From NCBI RefSeq assembly GCF_027924665.1, contig NZ_AP027043.1, forward strand, positions 3,968,001-4,032,000: a DNA stretch of 64,000 nucleotides, read 5' to 3'. The notes beneath the pieces were generated by a model that saw only the letters and a list, made by a program, of their open reading frames with translations, did not search any database and was not told the origin of the DNA. The first letter of the stretch is position 1. The number at the start of each line of letters is the position of its first letter. Position numbers and translations under genes: made by a program. Origin of the DNA: Flavobacterium sp. GSB-24 (GTDB lineage Bacteria; Bacteroidota; Bacteroidia; Flavobacteriales; Flavobacteriaceae). Below, one piece after another: positions 27,806 through 36,440 of the stretch.

Positions 27806-28423
27806 TTAAAGCTTTTCTATTATTTTTAAAAATTCATTATATCCATCATATAAAATGGTATCTGGGTTGGTAAATTTCACTCCTTTTGTTCTCTGTCTGA
27901 TTTCAAGACAGCACATACCATGGACTAAGCTCCAAACCATAAAAGACAAACCCTCTACCTCATGATCTTTAAAATGACCCTGATCAATGCATTCTTCGAT
28001 AGTTTTTTTTACGTAATTAAACGTAACGGCACCTTCATCCCAATTCTCATTATCCGAACTTTCAAGAAATTCCATTGGTGCCTTTAAATTAAACATCAAA
28101 TCATACATTTCAGAGTTTTCAAGGGCAAATTTTATATAGGTAAATCCCATTTTTTTTAATCGCTCTTTTGGATCTTCGATTGTAATTAAGTCCTGAAAAT
28201 AACTACCTAATTCCTGAAAACCAATTGAATGCAAATCGTGCAGAATAGCATTTTTATCCTTAAAATAAACATAAACCGTCCCTACACTATAATCAATCTC
28301 TTCTGCTATGTTTCTAATGGTTGTCTGTTCAATTCCTTTTTCAACGAAAAGCTTTTTAGCACCTTTTAATATCAATGCTCTTAACGCTTCTTTTTCTCGT
28401 GCTTTTCTATCTACTGTACTCAT
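27806..28423 (-). CDS. TetR/AcrR-family transcriptional repressor
   Basis: 205 residues from the ATG at 28423, which gives the usual short leader before the HTH; an in-frame start at 28462 would run through the -7 element at 28460. The TetR HTH is ILKGAKKLFVEKGIEQTTIRNIAEEIDYSVGTVYVYFKDKNAIL (about residues 18-60), followed by a helical ligand domain. It is upstream of and codirectional with the RND operon. It probably represses both itself and the pump through the two identical inverted repeats. Confidence 0.9.
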   Translation of the reverse strand: MSTVDRKAREKEALRALILKGAKKLFVEKGIEQTTIRNIAEEIDYSVGTVYVYFKDKNAILHDLHSIGFQELGSYFQDLITIEDPKERLKKMGFTYIKFALENSEMYDLMFNLKAPMEFLESSDNENWDEGAVTFNYVKKTIEECIDQGHFKDHEVEGLSFMVWSLVHGMCCLEIRQRTKGVKFTNPDTILYDGYNEFLKIIEKL

Positions 28424-28459
28424 CCTATTTCTATTGCTCAGCAAAATTATGATTTGAGG

Positions 28460-28491
28460 CAAAGATATAAAATAAAATGAACGTTGTTCAT
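28460..28491 (-). promoter_or_regulatory. tetR promoter -7 element with overlapping operator
   Basis: Minus-strand TATCTTTG (28467-28460) is a perfect -7 motif. ATGAACGTTGTTCAT (28477-28491), the same dyad as in front of tolC, covers the -33 position, where binding would block RNA polymerase. No TTG is seen at -33. Confidence 0.7.
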
Positions 28492-28522
28492 TATTTATAC
28501 AGCAAAATATTTTTTGATTAAA

Positions 28523-29290
28523 TCAAGAACGAAGTTTAGCCACAACACCCTTATGGTTCAATAATTTATAGGCAGCTTTCGGTAAAAATCGGTTCAACCA
28601 GTAAATTGCTTTCGTATCTCCCACGCGTATGGTATAAGTATCGTTTTTTATTGCTTTTATTAAAGCATCAATCAACACATCTGGTGTTATAGATTTGCCT
28701 TCCATATTTTCAGACAAATTTGTTTTTACCAGTGGCGGCAGTAATTCGAATACTTTTAATTGGCTTCCTATTATCTGTAAATGATCTCGCAGCGCTTCTG
28801 TATAGAAACGTACTGCAGCTTTGGATGCTGAATAAGTAGGAACAAGATTAGAGGGCGTGTAACTTAAAATAGAACTTGTATTAATAATTGCCGCTTCCTT
28901 TCTCGATTTCAACATGTCCATAAAAAGATCATTTAATAAAATAACGCCTAAATAATTGGTATTAATTTCCATAGAGGCTTTCTCAAAATGTTTAGAACTG
29001 CTTAGACCTAAATTATCCTGCCCATTCATGATTCCAGCATTATTATAAAGTATGTCAATACCTCCAAGTTCACTGATTTGATTGTACAAACTCAAAGCAG
29101 CCTCCTGACTTGATGCATCGCTATTGATAGTGATTAAAGAAGGATAATTTTTTTTGGCAAGCGCTAATTTTACCTGATCTCTTCCCGTAATAATAACTTT
29201 TGCTCCCTGCTCAATAAATTGCTTTGCAGCTTCTAATCCGATGCCAGCAGAGCCGCCAGTGATTAATATCGTCTTTCCGTTTAATTCCAT
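28523..29290 (-). CDS. Short-chain dehydrogenase/reductase
   Basis: 255 residues from the ATG at 29290; the longer frame to 29374 would run through the operators and promoter. Classical SDR: cofactor motif TGGSAGIGLEAA, NNAG, Ser in INTSSILS and the catalytic YSASKAA. The pattern GxxxGIG with a following basic ITGRD suggests NADP(H). Divergent from an HxlR regulator that probably controls it. Substrate unknown. Confidence 0.88.
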   Translation of the reverse strand: MELNGKTILITGGSAGIGLEAAKQFIEQGAKVIITGRDQVKLALAKKNYPSLITINSDASSQEAALSLYNQISELGGIDILYNNAGIMNGQDNLGLSSSKHFEKASMEINTNYLGVILLNDLFMDMLKSRKEAAIINTSSILSYTPSNLVPTYSASKAAVRFYTEALRDHLQIIGSQLKVFELLPPLVKTNLSENMEGKSITPDVLIDALIKAIKNDTYTIRVGDTKAIYWLNRFLPKAAYKLLNHKGVVAKLRS

Positions 29291-29325
29291 AATTTTTATT
29301 ATAAATATTATTATTTGTATATTTG

Positions 29326-29376
29326 CTTGCAAAATGCAAGTGCAAATATAAAAACATTTACTTGCGAAATGCAAGT
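29326..29376. promoter_or_regulatory. Paired dyad operators in the SDR/HxlR divergent promoter
   Basis: CTTGCAAAATGCAAG at 29326-29340 and CTTGCGAAATGCAAG at 29361-29375, centres 35 bp apart. The SDR promoter lies between and over them: minus-strand TTG 29374-29372, 21 bases, TATATTTG 29350-29343. The second dyad covers -33 and the first covers the start point, so a bound HxlR protein would block SDR transcription. A plus-strand TATATTTG at 29318-29325 also precedes the HxlR gene. Confidence 0.75.
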
Positions 29377-29393
29377 GAATTTAAATTTATTTT

Positions 29394-29813
29394 ATGAAAA
29401 CTCCAAAAAAAAGATCAGACTGTCCTGTAAGTTATTCGCTTGAAGCCTTTGGCGACAAGTGGTCACTGCTCATTGTAAGGGATTTAATGCTGCACAAAAA
29501 ATGCACCTATGGCGAATTGGCAAAATCTGACGAGAAGATAGCAACTAATATTTTAGCAGCCCGCCTTCTTTCATTAGAGGAAAATGGAATTATCCAAAAA
29601 TTGGAACATCCAGAGAGTAAAGCCAAAGTATTATATCAGTTAACACAGAAAGGAATAGATTTAATTCCCATAATTGTTGAAATTAATTTATGGGCGGAAA
29701 AGTATACCGAAATACCCGAGAGTAGAAAAGAATTAGTAGCCCAAATGAATGCTGATAAAGAAGGATTTATTATAAAGAGCATTGATGAACTCACCACAAA
29801 TATCAATTTTTGA
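29394..29813 (+). CDS. HxlR-family transcriptional regulator
   Basis: 139 residues. Winged helix HxlR domain: SDCPVSYSLEAFGDKWSLLIVRDLMLHKKCTYGELAKSDEKIATNILAARLLSLEENGII. The conserved N-terminal Cys (residue 10) is the one used for thiol or electrophile sensing in relatives such as YodB and HypR. It starts 18 bases after the second dyad operator, so it probably also represses itself. Confidence 0.88.
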   Translation: MKTPKKRSDCPVSYSLEAFGDKWSLLIVRDLMLHKKCTYGELAKSDEKIATNILAARLLSLEENGIIQKLEHPESKAKVLYQLTQKGIDLIPIIVEINLWAEKYTEIPESRKELVAQMNADKEGFIIKSIDELTTNINF

Positions 29814-29845
29814 ATACAAAAAATTAATACACAATTAAAATTATG

Positions 29846-29881
29846 AAAAAGCCAGAAAATTTAGATTCTCTGGCTTTTTTT
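29846..29881. terminator. Hairpin terminator between hxlR and mnmE
   Basis: 11-bp stem AAAAAGCCAGA / TCTGGCTTTTT with a 12-nt loop and a T-run on the plus strand; the A-rich left side gives a U-run for the minus strand too. Confidence 0.85.
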
Positions 29882-29932
29882 ATTCTTAAAAATTTATTGT
29901 CAAATGTTAAACTTTGTATTTCTTTGTACCTT

Positions 29933-31333
29933 CTACTTACCGATGCAAAAGTTAGCAAAGATATTCCCCAGTAATTCATCATTTGAAACTTGACCTGTAA
30001 TCAGCCCGAATTGATATAAAGCTTCACGAATATCAAGCGCCATAAGATCGCTTGAAAGACCAGATTCTAATCCGAATTTTACTTTTTGAATCTCATCTAA
30101 CGCTTTTAATAACGAATCATAATGCCTTGTATTAGTAACAATTGTTTCGTTATTTCGAAGCGCGCCTGTATTTACAAAAGACAATAACTCATTCTTTAAA
30201 TCCTCTACCCCAATTTTTTCTTTAGCTGAAATTAAAAGAAGTTTTGCATTTAGATTTTCAAGTTTAGTTGTAATGTTTTGTACTTCTTCTTCAGATAAAA
30301 TATCTTTTTTATTAACTACAATAAGCAAAGGTTTTAATGGATATTTATTCTTGATTTGTTCAATTTCTGAAACAAAATCAGAACTTGAAGTTTGGAATTT
30401 TAATCCATCAAACAAATAAATTACCACCTGAGCCTGCTCTATTTTCTCAAAAGTTTTTTTGATACCAATGCTTTCTACAACATCTTTTGTATCGCGTATT
30501 CCAGCAGTATCAATAAATCTAAATCCGATACCGCCAATTACCAATTCATCTTCAATTGTGTCACGAGTTGTTCCTGCAATGTCCGAAACAATCGCTCTTT
30601 CTTCATTCAGTAAAGCATTCAATAAAGTCGATTTTCCAACATTTGGCTCGCCGACAATAGCAACTGGTATTCCGTTTTTAATTACGTTCCCAACTGCAAA
30701 CGAATCAATTAAGCGTTTTAAAACAAATTCAATTCGGTTTAACAATTCATGAAACTGCGTTCTATCAGCAAACTCCACATCTTCTTCAGCGAAGTCTAAT
30801 TCTAATTCAATTAAGGAAGCAAAATTCAAAAGTTCTTCACGAAGTTTTGCAATTTCATTACTAAATCCCCCGCGCATTTGCTGCATGGCAATTTGGTGAG
30901 AAGCTTCATTATCAGAAGAAATTAAATCGGCAACTGCTTCTGCTTGTGACAAATCTAGTTTTCCGTTTAAAAAAGCACGAAGTGTAAACTCCCCTGCATC
31001 GGCCATTCTACAGCCATTTCGAAGTAATAACTGAATAATCTGCTGTTGAATATAAGTTGAGCCGTGACAAGAAATCTCAATTGTATCTTCTCCTGTATAG
31101 GAATTCGGACCTTTAAATACCGAAACTAAAACTTCATCTAGCGTTTTACTTCCGTCTACAATATGTCCTAAATGCAGTGTATGTGTTTTTTGTTTGGTTA
31201 AATCTTTATTTTTAATTGATTTAAAAACTGAATTACCTATCGTAATAGCCTCAGCTCCCGAAATTCGAATTATGGCGATAGCCCCAGCTCCAGAAGGTGT
31301 AGCCAAAGCAACTATAGAATCTTGATTTATCAT
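29933..31333 (-). CDS. mnmE: tRNA modification GTPase MnmE
   Basis: 466 residues, full length. MnmE with MnmG makes the 5-carboxymethylaminomethyl group on wobble U34 of some tRNAs. The tetrahydrofolate-binding N-domain (SIVALATPSGAGAIAIIRISG), helical domain, inserted G domain (GEPNVGKSTLLNALL, DTAGIRD, NKKD, SAKE) and the C-terminal CIGK with the catalytic Cys are all there. A -7 element TACCTTTG (31345-31338 on the minus strand) is five bases from the ATG, so the mRNA may be nearly leaderless. Confidence 0.97.
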   Translation of the reverse strand: MINQDSIVALATPSGAGAIAIIRISGAEAITIGNSVFKSIKNKDLTKQKTHTLHLGHIVDGSKTLDEVLVSVFKGPNSYTGEDTIEISCHGSTYIQQQIIQLLLRNGCRMADAGEFTLRAFLNGKLDLSQAEAVADLISSDNEASHQIAMQQMRGGFSNEIAKLREELLNFASLIELELDFAEEDVEFADRTQFHELLNRIEFVLKRLIDSFAVGNVIKNGIPVAIVGEPNVGKSTLLNALLNEERAIVSDIAGTTRDTIEDELVIGGIGFRFIDTAGIRDTKDVVESIGIKKTFEKIEQAQVVIYLFDGLKFQTSSSDFVSEIEQIKNKYPLKPLLIVVNKKDILSEEEVQNITTKLENLNAKLLLISAKEKIGVEDLKNELLSFVNTGALRNNETIVTNTRHYDSLLKALDEIQKVKFGLESGLSSDLMALDIREALYQFGLITGQVSNDELLGNIFANFCIGK

Positions 31334-31448
31334 GCTGCAAAGGTATAAAAAAAGGCAGAATGTATCTTAATTTCTAATTCAGCCTCAAATCACCAAATTA
31401 AGAATTATTAACAAATCATTAAGTGTTAAAATACTGATAATTATCAGG

Positions 31449-31477
31449 TTGTTTTACTGCTAGAATGAGTAAATTTG
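31449..31477 (+). promoter_or_regulatory. Promoter of the universal stress protein gene
   Basis: TTG (31449-31451), 18-base spacer, TAAATTTG (31470-31477): full match to the Bacteroidetes promoter, 25 bases before the ATG. Confidence 0.75.
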
Positions 31478-31502
31478 AGAGACAAACCATAATCCTAATA
31501 AA

Positions 31503-32336
31503 ATGAAAAAGATACTATTCCCTACCGATTTCTCTGATGCTGCAACAAATGCATTTGTCCATGCTTTAGAATTTGCTAAAATTGTAAAAGCCGAATTAAT
31601 CTTGCTTCATACATTTGAGATTCCAGTTTACGACAGCCAATTTTTTCCAGAGAATTACGCTTCTATATATAGTTCGATCGAGTTAGCCAAATTTGAAATG
31701 TTCAAAGATGAAATTCCAAAATTAAGAGCTATCGCTGCCGAACGTAAATTAGATGATATTGTGATCAGACACCGTTTAATGGACGGCGATCTTATATACA
31801 ACCTTAAAAATGCGGTTAAAGAAGACAACGTAGATTTTGTAATAATGGGAACAAACAGCGTTTCTGATTGGACTAAATTTTTTACTGGATCTAATACCGA
31901 ATCAGTAATTTCGGGAGTTGAGGTTCCTGTATTGTGCGTTCCAGTTGAGGCAAAATTCAAGAAAATAAAAACTATTGGTTTTACCACTCGCTACCGTGAA
32001 AAAGATAAAAAAGAACTTAAAAAAATCTTGAAAATAGCGAAGAAAACAGATGCTAAAGTGAAAAGTTTATATGTAAAAACTTCCAATTCAGACGTGGCAG
32101 ATACAACTATAAAAGAATGGGAAAACGAATTTGCCAATGACAATGTTGAATTTTTAGTATTGCCAAGTGATGAGGTTAAAGAAACAATTATAGATTTTAT
32201 TCTTTATAAAGACATTGATATCTTGACCACTATCACACATAAAAGATCTTTCTTTGAAAGTCTTTTCGATTCAAGTTTTAGTAAAAAAATATCAAAAGAA
32301 GTACCAATTCCTGTATTAGTTATGCACGAAGATTAA
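31503..32336 (+). CDS. Universal stress protein, two UspA domains
   Basis: 277 residues with two Usp modules. The first (1-150) begins MKKILFPTDFSDAATNAFVHALEFA and ends DFVIMGTNSVSDWTKFFTGSNTESVISGVEVPVLCVP, the usual ATP-binding G-x(9)-G-S/T pattern. The second (about 155-277) begins KIKTIGFTTRYREKDKKEL and is more degenerate. Cytoplasmic stress or survival protein; specific role unknown. Monocistronic judging from its own promoter and the promoter-like element before the next gene. Confidence 0.88.
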   Translation: MKKILFPTDFSDAATNAFVHALEFAKIVKAELILLHTFEIPVYDSQFFPENYASIYSSIELAKFEMFKDEIPKLRAIAAERKLDDIVIRHRLMDGDLIYNLKNAVKEDNVDFVIMGTNSVSDWTKFFTGSNTESVISGVEVPVLCVPVEAKFKKIKTIGFTTRYREKDKKELKKILKIAKKTDAKVKSLYVKTSNSDVADTTIKEWENEFANDNVEFLVLPSDEVKETIIDFILYKDIDILTTITHKRSFFESLFDSSFSKKISKEVPIPVLVMHED

Positions 32337-32397
32337 TTCTAATATCTGATGATTTTGTCACTTAAAAGCTATATTTGTATTTCAGTAAATTATTCTA

Positions 32398-34170
32398 ATG
32401 AAAGCATATCAGGACAAAGTCAGCACGTATTCAGAACTATATAATAAAACCAACAAAAAATATAACAGCATAAGCCTTTTGAGGTTATTGAGTATTTTTC
32501 TTTTATTGTTTTTTATGTTTTACTACATCAAAACAAACGAAATACTTTATGTGATTTTAGCTGTTCTGTCTTTTGCTGGTTTTATCATTTTGATGAGAAT
32601 ACATTCTCGTTTGTCTTTTCAAAAACTATTCGCAGAAACACTGCTTAAAATCAATCAAAACGAAATTTCTTTTTTACAAAGAGAAAAAACGCCTTTTGAA
32701 AATGGTGCTGAATTTATCGATTTTCATCATCCGTATGCGTATGATTTAGATATTTTTGGAGAACATTCTTTATTTCAAAATCTAAACAGAACGGCATCAT
32801 ATATCGGAAAAAAAACACTTGCCGATTTATTACTTCATACTCTTCCTGAAACTGCAATTTTAGAAAACCAGGAAGCTGTTAACGAACTAAAAAACAAAGT
32901 AGACTGGAGACAAGAATTTCAAGCTTTAGCAATTATTAGCGAAGATTCTAAAGCATCTTTTGAAGCTATAAAACATTGGATTTCTTTTAAAAATAATACT
33001 TTACCTAAAGTTTTAGTTGCGCTTTCCATTATTCTTCCAACATTATTCTTTGGAGTTTTAGCAGCCTATTTTATCACTTCAAAAACTATTTTACTTTCAT
33101 ACCTGACTTACATTTTTATTGCCAATTTAATTGTTTTAGGAAGGTCATTAAAAAGGATTCAGGGAGAAATAGCAAAGGCAGATAATATTGATAAAATCAT
33201 CAAACAGTATAGTTTATTGTTGGAAAAAATCGAAAAAGAATCTTTTCAATCTAAAAAATTAATCCGCTTACAAGAACAGCTAGTTTATAAAAATGCCAAA
33301 GCAAACCAGCATTTGAAACAGCTTTCAGAACTATTTTCAAGAATGGATACGATCAGTAATTTTGTTACTGCGATTCTTTTTAACGGAACATTCTTGTTCA
33401 ACCTTCATGTTTTAAGATCACTTTTAAAATGGAAAGAAAATTACGCTTCTGAAATCGATAATTGGATTTCTATAATTGGCGAAATGGAAGCTTTAAATAG
33501 TCTTGCCAATTTAGCTTACAACAATTCTGATTTTGTTTTCCCTGAAATTAATTCTGAATATAAAATTGAATTCAAGAATCTAAGTCATCCGTTATTAAAT
33601 CCTGCTACACGAATTGGAAACGACACTAATTTTCACCCGCTTTCTTTCGTGATTTTGACTGGTTCTAATATGTCGGGAAAAAGTACCTTTTTAAGAAGCT
33701 TAGGGATTAATATGGTGCTTGGCGGAATAGGTTCAGTTGTTTGTGCTTCAGAAGCTAAAATACATCCACTTCCAGTATTAGTTTCAATGCGATTATCTGA
33801 TTCTTTATCAGACAGCGAATCTTACTTTTTTGCTGAAATTAAACGTTTAAAACAGATCATGGATGCTCTTGAAAATCAGCCAGCTTTTGTTCTATTAGAT
33901 GAGATTTTAAGAGGAACAAATTCGGATGACAAAAGAAACGGAACAATTGAAGTCGTAAAGAAAATAATTTCTAAAAAAGCCGTTGGCGCAATCGCTACAC
34001 ATGACATTGAAGTCTGCTTAACAACAAACGAATATCCTGAAATTTTAACCAATCAATGCTTTGAAGTCGAAATCCAAAATAACGAACTGCATTTCGATTA
34101 TAAACTTAGAAACGGTATCTGTAAAAATAAAAGCGCTACTTTCTTAATGCAGAAGATGGGGGTTATTTAA
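32398..34170 (+). CDS. Membrane-associated MutS-family ATPase
   Basis: 590 residues. The C-terminal half is a MutS domain V ATPase: Walker A TGSNMSGKSTFLRSLG (near residue 420), Walker B PAFVLLDEILRGTNSDDK and the switch segment AIATHDIEVC. Ahead of it are MutS core-like helices (about 250-400). Unlike MutS1/MutS2, the N-terminal part has two hydrophobic pairs (about 25-65 and 200-245) that look membrane-spanning, and there is no mismatch-recognition domain or Smr domain. Such short membrane MutS homologues recur in Bacteroidetes; the function is not known. A TATATTTG (-7) at 32370-32377 precedes it. Confidence 0.85.
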   Translation: MKAYQDKVSTYSELYNKTNKKYNSISLLRLLSIFLLLFFMFYYIKTNEILYVILAVLSFAGFIILMRIHSRLSFQKLFAETLLKINQNEISFLQREKTPFENGAEFIDFHHPYAYDLDIFGEHSLFQNLNRTASYIGKKTLADLLLHTLPETAILENQEAVNELKNKVDWRQEFQALAIISEDSKASFEAIKHWISFKNNTLPKVLVALSIILPTLFFGVLAAYFITSKTILLSYLTYIFIANLIVLGRSLKRIQGEIAKADNIDKIIKQYSLLLEKIEKESFQSKKLIRLQEQLVYKNAKANQHLKQLSELFSRMDTISNFVTAILFNGTFLFNLHVLRSLLKWKENYASEIDNWISIIGEMEALNSLANLAYNNSDFVFPEINSEYKIEFKNLSHPLLNPATRIGNDTNFHPLSFVILTGSNMSGKSTFLRSLGINMVLGGIGSVVCASEAKIHPLPVLVSMRLSDSLSDSESYFFAEIKRLKQIMDALENQPAFVLLDEILRGTNSDDKRNGTIEVVKKIISKKAVGAIATHDIEVCLTTNEYPEILTNQCFEVEIQNNELHFDYKLRNGICKNKSATFLMQKMGVI

Positions 34171-34406
34171 TTGTGAATGGTGAATTGTTAATGGTGAATT
34201 ATTATGGTTAATGGTTGATAGTTGATAGTTGATGGTTAATGGTTGATGGTGAATTATTAATTGTTGATGGTAATAGTTAATGCTTGATGGTGAATTAAGA
34301 ATTATTCTTTATATAAAGCTCATTCACAACTCACAATTCACAATTCACAACTCACAATTCACAACTCACAACTCACAATTCACATTTCACAATTCACAAT
34401 TAAAAA
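34171..34406. repeat. Simple-sequence tract between convergent genes
   Basis: The left half (34171-34300) is built of imperfect GTTGATGG / GTTAATGG / GGTGAATT units; the right half (34318-34402) of imperfect ATTCACA / ACTCACA units. The left half read in reverse complement resembles the right, so the tract can fold on itself in the transcript. It fills the gap between the stops of the MutS-like and antiporter genes, with no separate terminator seen. No coding potential. Confidence 0.75.
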
Positions 34407-36011
34407 TTAATTTTCCTCATACATTTCCATCCACAAACGGGTTTCTTCTAAATCAAGTTCTTTTTCAATTTTGCGAAAAATCTCTTCGTTTACTAATCCT
34501 TTTTTGTGCATACTTTCTAATTTATTGCGTTCAACGTTCAAAAGATCAATCTGAACTTTGGTAAACTCATTAAAAATTTGTCCACCCAATACTTTTCCAT
34601 TTCCGAAAAAATTAGCCGGAAGTTCTGTCTTTTGGAGTCGGTTAAATTTTACTTCATACTTGCTTTTAATGTTATGGAGTAATTCATCATCTAGTAAAGA
34701 AAAATTATCTTCGATATGTGCGATTGTCTCAGAAACTATTTTATTTCGGATTTCATATTCTTCTGCCAAAATAGAATAACGCTCGATTTTTAGTTTTTTA
34801 ATTAGCCAAGGAAGTGTAAGCCCTTGAATAACCAAAGTGGATAGTATTACGCAAAAAACCAAGTAAATAATCAAATTACGAAGCGGGAATGCTTCTGTTT
34901 TATTCAACATTAAGGGAAGTGCCAAAGCAGCTGCCATGGAAACTACACCACGCATTCCAGACCATCCGAAAATGATCATATTTCGATAATCAAATTTTTC
35001 TTTTTCGCGGATCTTTTTACTTATTATTCTCGGAAGAATCGCAGCTGGAATAACCCATAAAAAACGAACCAAAATAACCACAATGCTGATAACAGCTCCC
35101 CAGATAAACAACGAATTTCCAGAGTAATTACTGATGCCTGCGATAATCTGCCTTAACTGAAGTCCGATTAAAATAAAAATCAAACCGTTTAGAATATTAT
35201 TTAGAACATCCCAAATTGTATTTGTCATAATTCGGCTTTCATGAGAAAATATGGTTCCCGATCTCGCAGCTAAAAAAAGACCTGTTGTTACGACAGCCAA
35301 AACTCCCGAACCTTCAAAATGTTCTGCAAGTAGATAAGAAGCAAATGGTGTCAATAATGTGAGCGTTACTTCGATAATATCATCACAAACAAATCTCTTA
35401 TGAATATAATACATGATATAACCAACAGCTAAACCTATGGCTATGCCTAAAACCGACATTAAAACAAAATTTAATCCCGCCTGCCATAAAATAAAATTTC
35501 CTGCTGTAATCGCAGTAAGAGCATATTTGTACGCTACAAGACCACTTGCATCGTTTACTAAACTTTCTCCCTCTAGAATGGCAATTAATCGTGGATTTAG
35601 TCCTAATCCTTTTGTAATAGCAGTTGCAGAAACCGCATCGGGAGGCGAAACAATAGCACCAAGTAAAAAGGCTAACGGCCAAGACATATCATTAATAAGC
35701 CAATGTGCAAAAACAGCAACTAATCCTGTAGTAAAAAACACCAAACCAACGGCGGCAAAAGTTATCGGACGTATGGATTGTTTAAAGTCTGACCAGCTGG
35801 TATGCCACGCGGCATGATACAAAAGAGGTGGAAGAAATACGATAAATACTATTTCTGGACTTAAAGCAATTACAGGAAGTCCTGGAACAACACTAATGAC
35901 AACACCGCATAAAACCAAAACAATTGGAATCGGGAAATTATATCTTTTACTAACAAGGCTAAGAAAAGCCACGCCAAAGAGTAACATTATAATTACTGTG
36001 ATATTTTCCAT
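34407..36011 (-). CDS. Na+/H+ antiporter, CPA1 (NhaP) family
   Basis: 534 residues with about twelve membrane helices. The CPA1 signature GAIVSPPDAVSATAI and ILEGESLVNDASGLVAYKYA (ion-binding Asp and Asn) are plain, as is GWSGMRGVVSMAAALALPL. The C-terminal 130 residues are a charged cytoplasmic tail. It exchanges Na+ (or K+) for H+ for pH and salt control. Confidence 0.92.
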   Translation of the reverse strand: MENITVIIMLLFGVAFLSLVSKRYNFPIPIVLVLCGVVISVVPGLPVIALSPEIVFIVFLPPLLYHAAWHTSWSDFKQSIRPITFAAVGLVFFTTGLVAVFAHWLINDMSWPLAFLLGAIVSPPDAVSATAITKGLGLNPRLIAILEGESLVNDASGLVAYKYALTAITAGNFILWQAGLNFVLMSVLGIAIGLAVGYIMYYIHKRFVCDDIIEVTLTLLTPFASYLLAEHFEGSGVLAVVTTGLFLAARSGTIFSHESRIMTNTIWDVLNNILNGLIFILIGLQLRQIIAGISNYSGNSLFIWGAVISIVVILVRFLWVIPAAILPRIISKKIREKEKFDYRNMIIFGWSGMRGVVSMAAALALPLMLNKTEAFPLRNLIIYLVFCVILSTLVIQGLTLPWLIKKLKIERYSILAEEYEIRNKIVSETIAHIEDNFSLLDDELLHNIKSKYEVKFNRLQKTELPANFFGNGKVLGGQIFNEFTKVQIDLLNVERNKLESMHKKGLVNEEIFRKIEKELDLEETRLWMEMYEEN

Positions 36012-36404
36012 TATTTACTGCGGGTATTTATTGGTTTGGGATTATAATTTCTGGCACTAAATTAATATATTATGATAATTAAATTAAAATAACACTAAAA
36101 AAGAATTGTCAATTTATTGACTTACATTAAACTCAGGAAATTTGAGATGGTTGAAGTTTATGGTTTAGTTTTTTTTTAAACACATAGAGACCTAGTATTT
36201 TGATTTGTTTGTAAAGAATTAAAAAAGAACGCTTTTACACATAGCCTGCTAGGTTTATTAATACAAAGTAAAATGCCTTTTTTAGCGTTCTAAATCTAGA
36301 GGAGATGTCTCCTCTGTCGACATAACAAGCAGTACAGAAATAAAAAATCTATTAAATCTGCCCAAATCTTTTAAAATCTGCGTGAAACTCTCAGCAACAA
36401 TAAA
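36012..36404. other. Intergenic region with decayed repeats
   Basis: No gene. It holds the dyad AGAGGAGA-TG-TCTCCTCT (36298-36315), an inverted pair AGAACGCT (36226-36233) / AGCGTTCT (36284-36291), and at 36340-36390 degenerate AAATCTG-type repeats (AAATCTGCCCAAATCTTTT, AAATCTGCG) that recur in altered form at 48120-48180. Confidence 0.5.
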
Positions 36405-36434
36405 AAAGCCGAATCTAAAATAAGATTCGGCTTT
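36405..36434 (-). terminator. Terminator of nrdBA
   Basis: Perfect 12-bp stem AAAGCCGAATCT / AGATTCGGCTTT with a 6-nt loop, seven bases after the nrdA stop, followed by a U-tract on the minus strand. Confidence 0.9.
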
Positions 36435-36440
36435 GCTTTT

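Noticed and set aside
29291..29374. Extended N-terminus of the SDR
   Set aside because: It would translate the promoter and operators; the cofactor motif is normally within ten residues of the start, as from 29290.
34310..34402. Possible CRISPR array
   Set aside because: Units are 7-14 bases, contiguous and variable, with no spacers and no cas genes.
34280..34564. 94-residue open frame in the ATTCACA tract
   Set aside because: Its sequence is repeated HNSQFT from simple repeats, then antisense to the antiporter gene.
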